From contig NZ_JAHHDX010000076.1 in assembly GCF_018619335.1 (NCBI RefSeq), positions 577 to 64,576 on the forward strand: a stretch of 64,000 nt of DNA, in the 5' to 3' direction. Positions within the stretch are counted from its first letter, which is position 1, and each line of letters starts with the position of its first letter. Position numbers and translations under genes: made by a program. The notes under the pieces are model-generated. The model ran no database searches and had not been told where the DNA came from. It saw only the letters and a program-made list of their open reading frames with translations. This document shows, in pieces, positions 1 to 8,487 of this stretch. This DNA is from Alteromonas sp. ALT199 (lineage in GTDB: Bacteria; Pseudomonadota; Gammaproteobacteria; Enterobacterales; Alteromonadaceae).

Positions 1-138
1 GAAGGCAAGTGCGGCGAAGGTAAATGTGGCGGCGACAAGAAAGCTGACAAAGAAGGTAAGTGCGGCGAAGGCAAATGTGGCGGAGACAAGAAAGCAAAGG
101 AAGGAAAGTGTGGCGAAGGTAAATGCGGTAGTATGTAA
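1..138 (+). CDS. hvfA: Cys-rich RiPP precursor, HvfA-like (5' end outside window)
   Basis: Open from the window edge to a TAA stop, giving the last 45 residues. They contain six EGKCG motifs in three EGKCGEGKCG pairs separated by short Lys/Asp linkers, ending GSM. This is the repeat seen in HvfA-type precursors, whose cysteines are modified by a DUF692/DUF2063 enzyme pair to copper-binding thiooxazole-type groups (family knowledge). The two matching enzyme genes lie directly downstream, which strongly supports the assignment. The start, signal peptide and total number of motifs lie outside the window. A non-modified metallothionein-like protein is the main alternative. Confidence 0.8.
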   Translation, partial: EGKCGEGKCGGDKKADKEGKCGEGKCGGDKKAKEGKCGEGKCGSM

Positions 139-206
139 TCGCCATTTTAATAACATCGCGTAGCATTAATTTAAATGATGTAAGACTTCGCGGTTAACGC
201 TTAACA

Positions 207-237
207 AAAAATGGCTGTCGAATGATGGCCATTTTTG
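207..237 (+). terminator. Hairpin between precursor and modification genes
   Basis: AAAATGGC and GCCATTTT arms enclose a loop of about 13 nt, and the descending arm ends in a short T run. It lies in the 151-bp gap between the precursor stop and the DUF692 gene. A leaky terminator here would let the precursor be made in excess over its enzymes, a common RiPP arrangement; that role is inferred. Confidence 0.5.
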
Positions 238-289
238 TCAGATGAGCACATAGCAATGTTGCAATCCCAAGCGGTAAAAAGGGGAAGAT

Positions 290-1141
290 ATGAAAAACAT
301 CAATGGCGCAGGTCTGGGGTTTCGTCGGGAAATGCTAAAAGAGCTTTTACCAACGTTGCCATCTGAGGTCGATTTTTGGGAAGTAGCACCTGAAAATTGG
401 ATCCCGCTTGGCGGTAAATATCAAAAACAATTTCAGCAAGCATCTTCGCAGGCTTCCTTTACAACTCATGGTTTATCATTGTCTATAGGAAGTAGCGACA
501 AACTAGATGTTGAGTTTATAAAAACCGTTAAGCAATTCTTAGATACCAACGATATTGCTCTGTACAGCGAGCACTTAAGCTTTTGTTCAGGGAATGGCCA
601 CATGTATGATCTGATGCCAATTCCCTTCACTGAAGAAGCAATCACTCATGTGGTCTCTCGCATCCGTCAAGTTCAAGATATTATCGAAAGACCGCTGGTC
701 TTGGAAAACGTTTCTTATTACATTGCACCAGGCCAAGAAATGGACGAACTTGAATTCACTACAAATATATTGAGGGAATCGGGGTGCCAAATGCTTCTCG
801 ACGTAAACAATGTGTATGTAAACAGCATAAACCACAAATATGATGCAAAAACGTTTATTAACGGCTTACCTTCGGACAAAATCGTCTATGGGCATATTGC
901 CGGTCATTATGACGAAGCTGAGGATTTAAAAGTTGATACACATGGGGCAGATGTAATTGAGCCAGTATGGGAGTTACTGGAGTATGCCTATCTTAGCCAC
1001 GGAGTGTTTCCGACTTTGTTAGAGCGTGATTTTAATATTCCTCCTTTAAGCGAATTGTTAGCTGAAGTTCAGAAGATTAAGCATATTCAATCAAGATGTA
1101 CTGCTTCCCGGTCGTCGGACATCAAAGGAAGTGTCGCGTGA
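290..1141 (+). CDS. hvfB: DUF692 family multinuclear iron oxidase (MNIO), HvfB-like
   Basis: 283 residues, the usual size for the DUF692/MNIO TIM-barrel family. These enzymes hold two or three iron ions and oxidise cysteines in RiPP precursors using a partner protein. Family motifs are visible: GAGLGFRREM at the N terminus, VAPENW (about 32-37), THGLSLSIGS (about 59-68), SEHLSF (about 93-98), LENVSYY (about 138-144), LLDVNNVYVN (about 169-178) and HIAGH (about 202-206). These supply the His, Glu, Asp and Asn metal ligands expected of the family. The ATG start has a GGGGAAG ribosome site just upstream. The stop overlaps the next gene's GTG start (GTGA), so the two are probably translationally coupled. 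Likely substrate: the EGKCG-repeat peptide encoded upstream. Confidence 0.9.
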   Translation: MKNINGAGLGFRREMLKELLPTLPSEVDFWEVAPENWIPLGGKYQKQFQQASSQASFTTHGLSLSIGSSDKLDVEFIKTVKQFLDTNDIALYSEHLSFCSGNGHMYDLMPIPFTEEAITHVVSRIRQVQDIIERPLVLENVSYYIAPGQEMDELEFTTNILRESGCQMLLDVNNVYVNSINHKYDAKTFINGLPSDKIVYGHIAGHYDEAEDLKVDTHGADVIEPVWELLEYAYLSHGVFPTLLERDFNIPPLSELLAEVQKIKHIQSRCTASRSSDIKGSVA

Positions 1142-1902
1142 CTCAGTCATTTCAAACTACGCAAAAAGTATTCGTTAGCGCGATCAAAGATCCGCGAACT
1201 TATCGCGACAGTGACAGTGATAACGCTCGTCGGATGAAGATCTATCAATCACTTTTTTTCAATAATATAGACAATTTTGTTAGCACAGGGTTTCCGGTTT
1301 TACGATCTATTGTATTGAAGTTATATGGTGAGAAAGGATGGGAGAGCATTGTGCGTCAGTTTTTTATTGAGCATGAATGCCGTTCGCCCTATTTTTCCGA
1401 GATCAGTAAAGAGTTTGTAGAATACCTTTCAACAGAGCCGAACCTCGATATCGTTTTACCCGCTTTCACCGCGGAACTAGCTCACTATGAATGGCTAGAG
1501 CTTGATGTCAGTATAAGAAAAAACCAAGAGAATATTGAGTTTTATACTCCAGATCATATTGTTACTGCTATAAGTGTATCGCCGTATGCTTCGTTAGCAG
1601 CGTACCACTACGAAGTTCATTTGATTGGAGAGGATTACATGCCTGAGCATCCCTCACAGGTACAACAATTCTATGTAGTATATAGAGACAGTGATTTTGA
1701 CATACAGTTTGCTCACGTTAATCCTGTCACTGCTATTTTAGTCAATACGCTTGAACAAAGTGACCAGGGAATGAAGATAGAAGAGTTAGCTGAATCTTTG
1801 AGCCAACAACTTCCACAAATACCTTCGAACGCACTAGTAAATGGCATGAATCAAACTCTTACCGAAATGTTACAAAAAGGAATATTGATTCCAATATCCT
1901 AG
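1138..1902 (+). CDS. hvfC: DUF2063 (BufC/HvfC-like) RiPP partner protein
   Basis: 254 residues from a GTG start at 1138, which overlaps the DUF692 stop as GTGA and follows an AAGGAAG ribosome site at 1125-1131. The frame is open further upstream (to 1096), but that extension overlaps hvfB and is not needed. The N-terminal half fits a DUF2063 domain: YRDSDSDNARRMKIYQSLFF, then FVSTGFPVLRSIV. The C-terminal part is the family's second domain. DUF2063 proteins bind the precursor and form a complex with the DUF692 enzyme. No DoxX-like hvfD gene follows; the next 270 bp are non-coding. Confidence 0.87.
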   Translation: MTQSFQTTQKVFVSAIKDPRTYRDSDSDNARRMKIYQSLFFNNIDNFVSTGFPVLRSIVLKLYGEKGWESIVRQFFIEHECRSPYFSEISKEFVEYLSTEPNLDIVLPAFTAELAHYEWLELDVSIRKNQENIEFYTPDHIVTAISVSPYASLAAYHYEVHLIGEDYMPEHPSQVQQFYVVYRDSDFDIQFAHVNPVTAILVNTLEQSDQGMKIEELAESLSQQLPQIPSNALVNGMNQTLTEMLQKGILIPIS

Positions 1903-2173
1903 CATCTGTAAGCCATCTCCACCGTGTTAGATTTAGGCTTTTTAGATCTTCAAAGATTTGTCATATCTAGATAACATATAGATCGCTGGGAAAATGTACA
2001 AGAATAACACTCGGCCCTAACTCACAATCACTATTTACCTGCTTTATATTAAACTTTCGGTAGGATCTGGTCTGAAAGTGAGCGATCGATCACATTATCG
2101 CTGTCAATCATGCCTGCTTTCGATTAACATTTAGCACCATTTTTTTGTTCATAAAATTGTTTAGGTAGTGCAA

Positions 2174-2296
2174 ATGGCTGACAATTCAGATTTCAAAGAA
2201 GTCTATAACAAGTGGTACTTTCTAGCATCGCTAGTAACTTTAATTGCGTTCCCGTTGATGCATATCATCGCCGGCTGGTTCACCTTCTGGTTATAA
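2174..2296 (+). CDS. Small membrane protein, 40 residues
   Basis: ATG to TAA, encoding a short polar N terminus ([15 protein letters not shown]) followed by one hydrophobic helix of about 23 residues ([20 protein letters not shown]) and an aromatic C terminus. The ending lies 22 bp before apt. No strong ribosome site is visible, though AGGTAG sits a few bases upstream. The compact signal-anchor layout and codon-like composition suggest a real small gene. The family is not recognised. The remaining stretch 1903-2173 shows no other gene. Confidence 0.5.
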   Translation: MADNSDFKEVYNKWYFLASLVTLIAFPLMHIIAGWFTFWL

Positions 2297-2318
2297 CGCA
2301 GACATTCAAGGCAAAATT

Positions 2319-2855
2319 GTGACTGCAGAATATATTAAATCAGTAGTGAAAACCGTACCTGACTATCCTAAGCCAGGTATTTTATTTAGAGATGTGACCA
2401 GCGTTTTAGAAGATCACAAAGCATTCAGTAGCTGTATCTCGTTACTTGTAGAAAAGTATCAGGGTATGGGTTTTACCAAAATTGCAGGTACTGAAGCGCG
2501 CGGGTTTCTTTTCGGTGCGCCATTGGCCATCGAAATGGGCATTGGTTTTGTTCCAGTGAGAAAACCCAATAAGCTTCCTCGCGAAGTTGTTAGCGAAAGC
2601 TATGAGCTGGAATATGGCATGGATACATTAGAAATCCATAAAGATGCCATAGAGCCGGGCGATAAAGTACTTCTTATTGACGATTTACTTGCAACGGGCG
2701 GTACTATAGGTGCATCAGCGAAGCTAATCCGTTCACTAGGTGGCGAAATAAACCACGCAGGGTTTATTATTAATCTACCCGACTTAGGTGGCGAGCAAAA
2801 ATTGAATCAGCTTGATATTGAAAGCTACTCAATTTGCGAATTTGAAGGCGAATAG
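2319..2855 (+). CDS. apt: Adenine phosphoribosyltransferase
   Basis: 178 residues, close to the usual 180. It makes AMP from adenine and PRPP in purine salvage in the cytosol. Visible motifs: [16 protein letters not shown] near the N terminus, [10 protein letters not shown] (flexible loop region), [11 protein letters not shown], and the PRPP-binding signature [13 protein letters not shown] at about 108-120. It starts with GTG, preceded by AAGG at 2308-2311. dnaX follows after 41 bp, so the two may be co-transcribed, as in Enterobacteria where apt is directly upstream of dnaX. Confidence 0.96.
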   Translation: MTAEYIKSVVKTVPDYPKPGILFRDVTSVLEDHKAFSSCISLLVEKYQGMGFTKIAGTEARGFLFGAPLAIEMGIGFVPVRKPNKLPREVVSESYELEYGMDTLEIHKDAIEPGDKVLLIDDLLATGGTIGASAKLIRSLGGEINHAGFIINLPDLGGEQKLNQLDIESYSICEFEGE

Positions 2856-2896
2856 TCGCTATAAAGCATAACTAGCAAAAGGCGAAATACGTAAGA

Positions 2897-5800
2897 ATGA
2901 GTTATCAGGTACTAGCAAGGAAGTGGCGACCGGGCAAGTTCAGCGAACTTGTAGGTCAGGAACATGTTGTCTCTGCCATTTCAAACGCTTTGGATAACGA
3001 TCGTTTACACCACGCATACCTTTTCACCGGTACGCGTGGTGTAGGTAAAACCACCATTGCGCGTATTTTTTCAAAAAGCCTTAACTGCGAAGAAGGACAA
3101 GGGGCTAACCCTTGCGGTCAGTGTAATACCTGTAAAGAAATAGAGCAGGGTAATTACGTTGATTTGCTAGAGATTGACGCGGCGTCAAGAACCAAGGTCG
3201 AGGATACTCGCGAGCTTCTTGACAACGTGCAATACAAGCCTACTCGTGGACGTTATAAAGTGTACCTTATTGATGAGGTACACATGCTTTCAAAGCACAG
3301 TTTTAATGCGCTGTTGAAAACGTTAGAAGAGCCACCCCCACATGTTAAGTTTTTATTAGCGACCACCGATCCTCAAAAGCTTCCAATAACTATTTTATCT
3401 CGTTGCTTGCAATTCAATTTGAAAGCTATGTCTCGGGAGCAAATAGTTGGACAGCTAAAGCATATTTTAGAGCATGAGCAGCTACCGTTTGAACCACAAG
3501 CGCTTGCGCTTTTAGCCAGAGCTGCCCACGGAAGTATGCGTGATGCGTTAAGCTTAACTGATCAAGCTATTGCTCAGGGTGGAAATCAAGTTCTGGCATC
3601 GGTGGTAACCGACATGCTTGGATTGATGGACAAGAACCAACTGCTTAAAGTGGTTCACGCCGTGGTGAGCAAGAGTCCTGCTGATGTATTGCAATTGGTA
3701 AACGATTTAGCAGAGCAAGCTCCTGATTATGACAATGTTCATAGCGAGCTAGCTAGTCTATTACACCAAATAGCACTGACTCAATGGGTGCCTGAAGCAT
3801 GTAAGCTAGAAACCACTTCGGCTAAAGCGATTTTTCAATTAGCTAAAACCATTCCAGCAGAACAAGTGCAGTTACTCTATCAAATTGCACTTCAAGGTAG
3901 AAAAGACCTACCTTTTGCGGCAGACGGTAAAAGTGCGTTTGAAATGACATTAATGCGTATGATGTCGTTTGCTCCAAATATTCCCATTGAAAACACCTCA
4001 AGTGAAATTGAAAATGGGAGGAGTGAGCATAGTTTACCTGTAGATCATGCTTCTTCCAGTGGTGGCCCGGGAAACGTTGGTAAGCAGGGGGAAGCGCCGT
4101 TAAGCGAAACTTCTGCAACCAAGATGCAGGAGGTGACGCCTTCCAAAGTACAGGTAGAATCTACCTTTGCTCAGTCATTAGCCGGTGCATCACCCACCTC
4201 AGAGCCCCTTGGTGTACCAAATGTAGAACGAGAGCCGCAAGAAGAGCCTCTGCCTGAATCGCAATCGAATCCCCAGCTTGAGCATGAGGTCAAAGAAGAC
4301 CATTCAGCAGACGACGAAAGTGGGCTAGGTGAACCAGAAACTTCGATAATTTCGTCCAATGTAAAAACTGATCAAGCGCCGACTCAAACAACTGGTCTAA
4401 ATACCTACGCTACACTTGATGATAAACCTGCAAAACAGCAGCCTCCTTCACCTGTTGATGAAGTGTTGCCGGTAGAAGGCGCTACACAAAGAACAGAATA
4501 CGCGGAGGCGCAGGCGCAGTCTGAGCCAACGTCGGCTAGCGCGCCTCAAGCTGAACAGTATTATGATGAACCACCGTTAGATGCATATATGGATGATGTG
4601 CCACCTCCATCAGAAGACGATGGACTTTTCGGTGTTGAAGGCTATCACGGTGAAGACTCTCATATTAACGGCGAGTCATTGGCGCACGAGAACGAGACAG
4701 ATTCTGCAAACGGTGTTCAAACAGATGGCAACCCTGTTAATGAAGGAAATGGGGCAGGTACCGATTCTATCAACAGAGAAACGTCATCGTTAACCGCCGA
4801 GGAACAGCTTACTTCTACAGCTGATATGTTAGCGCTTCGTCAAAAGCTTAAACAAAAGAAAGCCCAAGACGCCGATGCTAAAAGCAACAGCGTAGCGAAT
4901 GCTAAGGCGGAAAGTGCGAGTGATATTCAAGCGCGCTTTACCAGAAGTAAAAGCGAAGCTTTAAGTGCTGCACAAACTACAAACACTATTAACAATAGTA
5001 CTGACAATAGTGCGGTGCAAAACGATGCTGGCAACGAGAGCAACAGTGCTGGAGTAGAACCCGCAGAGCCCGGCACCAGCGCTAGACTTGATAACAGCCT
5101 TGAGCTTAACAACAGCCCTGAGCTCGAAAATAGCCCTCAAATGGCTAAAAACGAAAGCATTGAAGGCTACCACAACTCTCTGCATGAAAATGCAAATTCA
5201 AAAACTCCACGAACTGGCGCTCAGGTATTACCTGCCGACACTATGAACGTTAGTGAAGCTGAAGATGGCCAGTCTAGCGTAAGCAGTAAGGACGATTTTG
5301 CTCTTGATGATTTTGAAGAAGATTTACCTTTTTCAAATGACGAAGCAGATACGCAAGTAAGCCAAGTGAAGCCCGTTGATGATATGCCACCTTGGGCTAC
5401 AGATTACGATAATCTACCACCTCAACACTTTGAAAACTCTGGCTTCGTTGAAACGTCTTCTAACAGCCATGCAAACAACAGCAGTGTTCCAAAACAAGTG
5501 GAAGGTGCAGGTGAATGGTCTTTTGCGCGAGATGCTCTAAATTTTGACACGCCGCTCAGCAGTACGTATGACGGGAAGCTAGAAGCCTATCTAAATGATG
5601 GAAGTAAACTAATACATGCAAGTCAAATTGACGAGTGGAGTAACTTGGTTGAACAGATGCCAGTCGCTGGGCTTCTTAAGCAATTAGTGTTGCATGCAGC
5701 ATTTTCTCGAAATGGAAATCAAGTATCCCTTGAAATTGACCATAGTCAGACGCATTTATTAAACGATAGTGCAAAAAAGCAATTAGTTGATGCAATACAT

Positions 5801-5995
5801 CATGGATTGGGTGAAAACGTAGAAATAAATATTACGTTAGGTGAACCATCATCCACACCTTTTGCGTTACAACAAGAGATTCATGCCATGCGTCATGCGC
5901 ATGCACATACGGTAATTAAGACCGACGATACAATTCAAACATTGCTATCGACTTTCGATGCGTCAGTGCTAACCGATTCGGTTAAAGCGCGATAG
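2897..5995 (+). CDS. dnaX: DNA polymerase III tau subunit (and possibly gamma)
   Basis: Clamp-loader ATPase of the replisome. Residues 1-360 are the conserved AAA+ core: Walker [10 protein letters not shown], four-Cys zinc knuckle (C..CGQCNTC), Walker B LIDEVHM and sensor-1 LATTDPQK. Residues about 872-1032 match the C-terminal domain that contacts the alpha polymerase. Between them is about 500 residues of acidic, Ser/Asn/Glu-rich low-complexity linker, making the protein 1032 residues against about 640 in E. coli. The linker has no in-frame stop and is probably disordered. No A-rich slippery site is seen at the E. coli position. A candidate exists much later, at 5773. The gene is followed by ybaB after 38 bp. 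Confidence 0.95.
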   Translation: MSYQVLARKWRPGKFSELVGQEHVVSAISNALDNDRLHHAYLFTGTRGVGKTTIARIFSKSLNCEEGQGANPCGQCNTCKEIEQGNYVDLLEIDAASRTKVEDTRELLDNVQYKPTRGRYKVYLIDEVHMLSKHSFNALLKTLEEPPPHVKFLLATTDPQKLPITILSRCLQFNLKAMSREQIVGQLKHILEHEQLPFEPQALALLARAAHGSMRDALSLTDQAIAQGGNQVLASVVTDMLGLMDKNQLLKVVHAVVSKSPADVLQLVNDLAEQAPDYDNVHSELASLLHQIALTQWVPEACKLETTSAKAIFQLAKTIPAEQVQLLYQIALQGRKDLPFAADGKSAFEMTLMRMMSFAPNIPIENTSSEIENGRSEHSLPVDHASSSGGPGNVGKQGEAPLSETSATKMQEVTPSKVQVESTFAQSLAGASPTSEPLGVPNVEREPQEEPLPESQSNPQLEHEVKEDHSADDESGLGEPETSIISSNVKTDQAPTQTTGLNTYATLDDKPAKQQPPSPVDEVLPVEGATQRTEYAEAQAQSEPTSASAPQAEQYYDEPPLDAYMDDVPPPSEDDGLFGVEGYHGEDSHINGESLAHENETDSANGVQTDGNPVNEGNGAGTDSINRETSSLTAEEQLTSTADMLALRQKLKQKKAQDADAKSNSVANAKAESASDIQARFTRSKSEALSAAQTTNTINNSTDNSAVQNDAGNESNSAGVEPAEPGTSARLDNSLELNNSPELENSPQMAKNESIEGYHNSLHENANSKTPRTGAQVLPADTMNVSEAEDGQSSVSSKDDFALDDFEEDLPFSNDEADTQVSQVKPVDDMPPWATDYDNLPPQHFENSGFVETSSNSHANNSSVPKQVEGAGEWSFARDALNFDTPLSSTYDGKLEAYLNDGSKLIHASQIDEWSNLVEQMPVAGLLKQLVLHAAFSRNGNQVSLEIDHSQTHLLNDSAKKQLVDAIHHGLGENVEINITLGEPSSTPFALQQEIHAMRHAHAHTVIKTDDTIQTLLSTFDASVLTDSVKAR
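5773..5802 (+). promoter_or_regulatory. Candidate -1 ribosomal frameshift signal in dnaX
   Basis: The heptamer A AAA AAG sits in the correct phase (codons 959-961). Eight bases later comes a small stem TGATG/CATCA with loop CAATA at 5788-5802. A -1 shift adds three codons and meets TGA at 5788-5790, giving a 964-residue product that lacks about half of the C-terminal domain. The elements match those used by E. coli dnaX, but the stem is only 5 bp, no upstream Shine-Dalgarno stimulator is obvious, and the position is unlike E. coli. Role inferred. Confidence 0.3.
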
Positions 5996-6033
5996 CAAAA
6001 TTATTAACACCAAAACGAAGTGAGACAAAAATT

Positions 6034-6360
6034 ATGTTTAAAGGTGGAATGGGCAATATCATGAAGCAGGCGCAGCAAATGCAAGAGCGCATGCAAAAAG
6101 CACAAGACGACCTAGCAAAAATTGAAGTAACAGGTGAAGCGGGTGCTGGCATGGTTAAAGTAACCATGACGTGCAATCACAACGTACGCCGTGTAGACAT
6201 TGATGAATCATTGATGGACGACGACAAAGACATGGTTGAAGATTTGGTCGCAGCGGCGTTTAACGACGCGGTACGTCGCGTTCAAGAGACTAGCAAAGAA
6301 AAGATGGGTGATGTCACCGGCGGTATGCCACTACCTCCTGGCTTCAAAATGCCGTTTTAA
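6034..6360 (+). CDS. ybaB: YbaB/EbfC nucleoid-associated protein
   Basis: 108 residues. Small dimeric DNA-binding protein of the YbaB/EbfC family, conserved between dnaX and recR in many bacteria. An N-terminal helix rich in Met, Gln and Lys ([19 protein letters not shown]) is followed by the conserved [18 protein letters not shown] strand region and [20 protein letters not shown] helix. The C terminus is Gly/Pro-rich ([13 protein letters not shown]). It sits 38 bp after dnaX and is followed by a strong terminator, so here recR is not in the same simple transcript. Confidence 0.95.
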   Translation: MFKGGMGNIMKQAQQMQERMQKAQDDLAKIEVTGEAGAGMVKVTMTCNHNVRRVDIDESLMDDDKDMVEDLVAAAFNDAVRRVQETSKEKMGDVTGGMPLPPGFKMPF

Positions 6361-6445
6361 AGTATACAATCAATTGATACCTGCTTGATTTTTTCTTTTG
6401 GTTACTTGCTAAAAGGCAGAATCAAAACGGAAAGTATGTCTATTT

Positions 6446-6478
6446 AAAAAGCTCTGGTAGTTACCAGAGCTTTTTTTT
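6446..6478 (+). terminator. Rho-independent terminator after ybaB
   Basis: Perfect 9-bp stem GCTCTGGTA/TACCAGAGC with a two-base loop, preceded by A5 and followed by T8. It separates dnaX-ybaB from the genes downstream. The remaining 6479-6694 holds no convincing gene. Confidence 0.9.
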
Positions 6479-6694
6479 GAGTGTTGACCTTTCACTAATC
6501 CCTATCAGAGAAATTCTATCGACGTCAGGGCGTATATCGCACTAGAATACACCTCCATTTAAAAATGGTCTTAAATCGAGGGTACTTCGTTATATTATGG
6601 TATCTAAAATCCCCGACCTTACTTTCTAATTTGTCTAAGGCAAAATGGGGAAATCTAAATTCGAGTTTTATTATCCAAATTAGAGGCGTATGTA

Positions 6695-7642
6695 GTGCTA
6701 AGGAAAGGCTTAGTTATCACCACGGTTATTCTGCTGCCCGTAGCTGCCGTATTGTTTTTTATGAGTATCCATGAGCTGTTTAAAATGAAAACAGTGACAG
6801 TTGACCCCAAGCTCAAAGAAATTTCAGGTATTGAATTCGACAAGTTTAAAAGGCTTTGGGCCATAAACGATAGCGGGGATGGGCCTATACTTTATATGCT
6901 AAATAAAGACGGCACAATAGAGAGAGAGGTAACCGTTACTAACGCGAAGAACGTGGATTGGGAAGACATGACGCAAAACAGTTTTGGTCATTTCTTTTTA
7001 GGAGACTTTGGCAATAATGACAATAAACGTCGCTGGTTAACTATCTATAAAATTGAAAATCCTATCGATATTGAAGGTGAAACCACTGAAGCAGAAATAA
7101 TAAAGTTTACTTACCCTGAAATGGGAAAAGGAAAAGTAAAGCCCGAGGATAAAAACTACGATCTAGAAGCGTTTGTTGAATACAAACGAAACCTTTATCT
7201 ATTTACCAAAAATAGAACGAAGCCTTTCGATGGCATTACAAAACTATACAAAGTGGGCGACCATGCAGCAAACTTTGATGCAAAGCTTATTGGTGAATTT
7301 AAAACATGTACCACACTTGAAAAGTTATGCTGGATTACCTCTGCCGCAATAAGCCCTGATAGAACCAAATTAGTGCTTCTTGATTCAACCAGCTTGTGGC
7401 TTTTCGAAAATTTCGAAAGTGATAATTTTTTCAGTGGTGACGTATCGCGAATTGACTTAGGTGTGGTAACACAAAAAGAAGCAGTAACTTTTTATGATAA
7501 TAATACCCTTGTGTTCACCGATGAGGAGTATAAAGGGTTGTTCGGCGGCAACGTGTACGAAGTTAAACTCGACCAAGCAAAGCGTAACGTGATTAAATAC
7601 CGCGAAAGCCCGAAACAACCAGAACAAATACCTAAGCAGTAA
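6695..7642 (+). CDS. Membrane-anchored propeller-like protein, unknown function
   Basis: 315 residues from a GTG start, with TAGAGG 8 bases upstream. An N-terminal hydrophobic segment (about 6-23) preceded by Arg/Lys looks like a signal anchor, placing the rest in the periplasm. The remainder has repeated strand-rich blocks such as [20 protein letters not shown] and [15 protein letters not shown], resembling beta-propeller proteins related to esterase-like phytase or SdiA-regulated families. I cannot name a family with certainty. It ends 5 bp before recR, so recR is probably co-transcribed with it, although recR usually follows ybaB directly. Confidence 0.75.
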   Translation: MLRKGLVITTVILLPVAAVLFFMSIHELFKMKTVTVDPKLKEISGIEFDKFKRLWAINDSGDGPILYMLNKDGTIEREVTVTNAKNVDWEDMTQNSFGHFFLGDFGNNDNKRRWLTIYKIENPIDIEGETTEAEIIKFTYPEMGKGKVKPEDKNYDLEAFVEYKRNLYLFTKNRTKPFDGITKLYKVGDHAANFDAKLIGEFKTCTTLEKLCWITSAAISPDRTKLVLLDSTSLWLFENFESDNFFSGDVSRIDLGVVTQKEAVTFYDNNTLVFTDEEYKGLFGGNVYEVKLDQAKRNVIKYRESPKQPEQIPKQ

Positions 7643-7647
7643 ATATT

Positions 7648-8247
7648 ATGAAGTTCAGTCCGCTACTCTCAGAATTAATACAAGCATTAACTTGTCTTCC
7701 TGGCGTTGGCAATAAAAGCGCTCAACGTATGGCATTTCATCTTCTAGAGCGAAATCGCACGGGAGCTATAGATTTAAGTAATGTGTTACACAATGCAATG
7801 GAGCATATTCATCATTGTAAGCGTTGCAGAACGTTTACCGAAGATGAGCTATGCGATATTTGCCGTCACCCAGAAAGAGAAACCAGCGGTTTGTTGTGTA
7901 TTGTAGAGAGCCCTCAAGACGTCTTGGCAATAGAACAAACGCTGAGCTACAAAGGTCAGTATTTCGTTCTTATGGGGCATTTGTCGCCAATAGACGGTGT
8001 TGGACCAGAAGAAATAGGTTTAACCGAGCTTGAAGCTCGCCTTGCTGCTGGTGGTATCAATGAAGTTATCCTAGCTACAAACCCCACTGTAGAAGGGGAG
8101 GCCACGGCACATTACATCGCTCAGCTATGCACAAGTCATAACGTCGATGCTTCTCGAATCGCACACGGTGTTCCGGTTGGTGGAGAGCTTGAATATATCG
8201 ATGGTAATACACTTACCCATGCATTTTCAGGTCGCCGCAAACTGTAG
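7648..8247 (+). CDS. recR: Recombination protein RecR
   Basis: 199 residues, the standard length. RecR works with RecF and RecO to load RecA on gapped DNA. Visible features: helix-hairpin-helix [17 protein letters not shown] (about 17-33), four-Cys zinc motif CKRCRTF...LCDIC (about 57-72), Toprim start [16 protein letters not shown] (about 83-98), and the conserved [13 protein letters not shown] (about 145-157) and [14 protein letters not shown] near the C terminus. The start ATG is 5 bp after the upstream membrane protein gene, so translation is probably coupled. Confidence 0.97.
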   Translation: MKFSPLLSELIQALTCLPGVGNKSAQRMAFHLLERNRTGAIDLSNVLHNAMEHIHHCKRCRTFTEDELCDICRHPERETSGLLCIVESPQDVLAIEQTLSYKGQYFVLMGHLSPIDGVGPEEIGLTELEARLAAGGINEVILATNPTVEGEATAHYIAQLCTSHNVDASRIAHGVPVGGELEYIDGNTLTHAFSGRRKL

Positions 8248-8257
8248 TTTTTATGTT

Positions 8258-8299
8258 TAGCGTTTTGCTTTTATTGGATGTGAAACGCTATGTTTTTTC
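8258..8299 (+). terminator. Probable terminator after recR
   Basis: TAGCGTTT and AAACGCTA arms enclose a 17-nt loop, followed by TGTTTTTT. It lies 10 bp after the recR stop. The long loop makes it weaker than the others here. Confidence 0.6.
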
Positions 8300-8342
8300 T
8301 TAAAAGTCTTTATGCCTGTTTAACGCTATTTTCTTTTTATTG

Positions 8343-8374
8343 CTTGCAAAATAGCCTACATCATCCCGTCTCAT
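8343..8374 (+). promoter_or_regulatory. Sigma-32-type heat-shock promoter for htpG
   Basis: CTTGCAA at 8343-8349 and CCCGTCTCAT at 8365-8374 are separated by 15 bases. This resembles the heat-shock sigma factor consensus CTTGAA - 13-17 - CCCCATNT. It lies about 115 bp upstream of htpG, a classic heat-shock gene. Assigned by pattern and context only. Confidence 0.6.
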
Positions 8375-8487
8375 AAAAAAGTCTGCTCATTACAAATTAA
8401 TTTTCGCTCTAAACGTTGAAAAGTGCGTTCAGTGACCTTACCTGTTAAACATCAAACGTGATCCATTCAACGAGGAGATATTGGATT

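Noticed and set aside
2078-2093. GTGA-N8-TCAC near-palindrome upstream of apt, CRP-like
   Set aside because: The spacing between GTGA and TCAC is 8, not 6 as in CRP sites, and there is no promoter evidence. Left as a curiosity.
6565-6774. 69-residue plus-strand frame before the propeller-like gene
   Set aside because: Overlaps the real start region at 6695 in another frame, has no recognisable domain and no good ribosome site.
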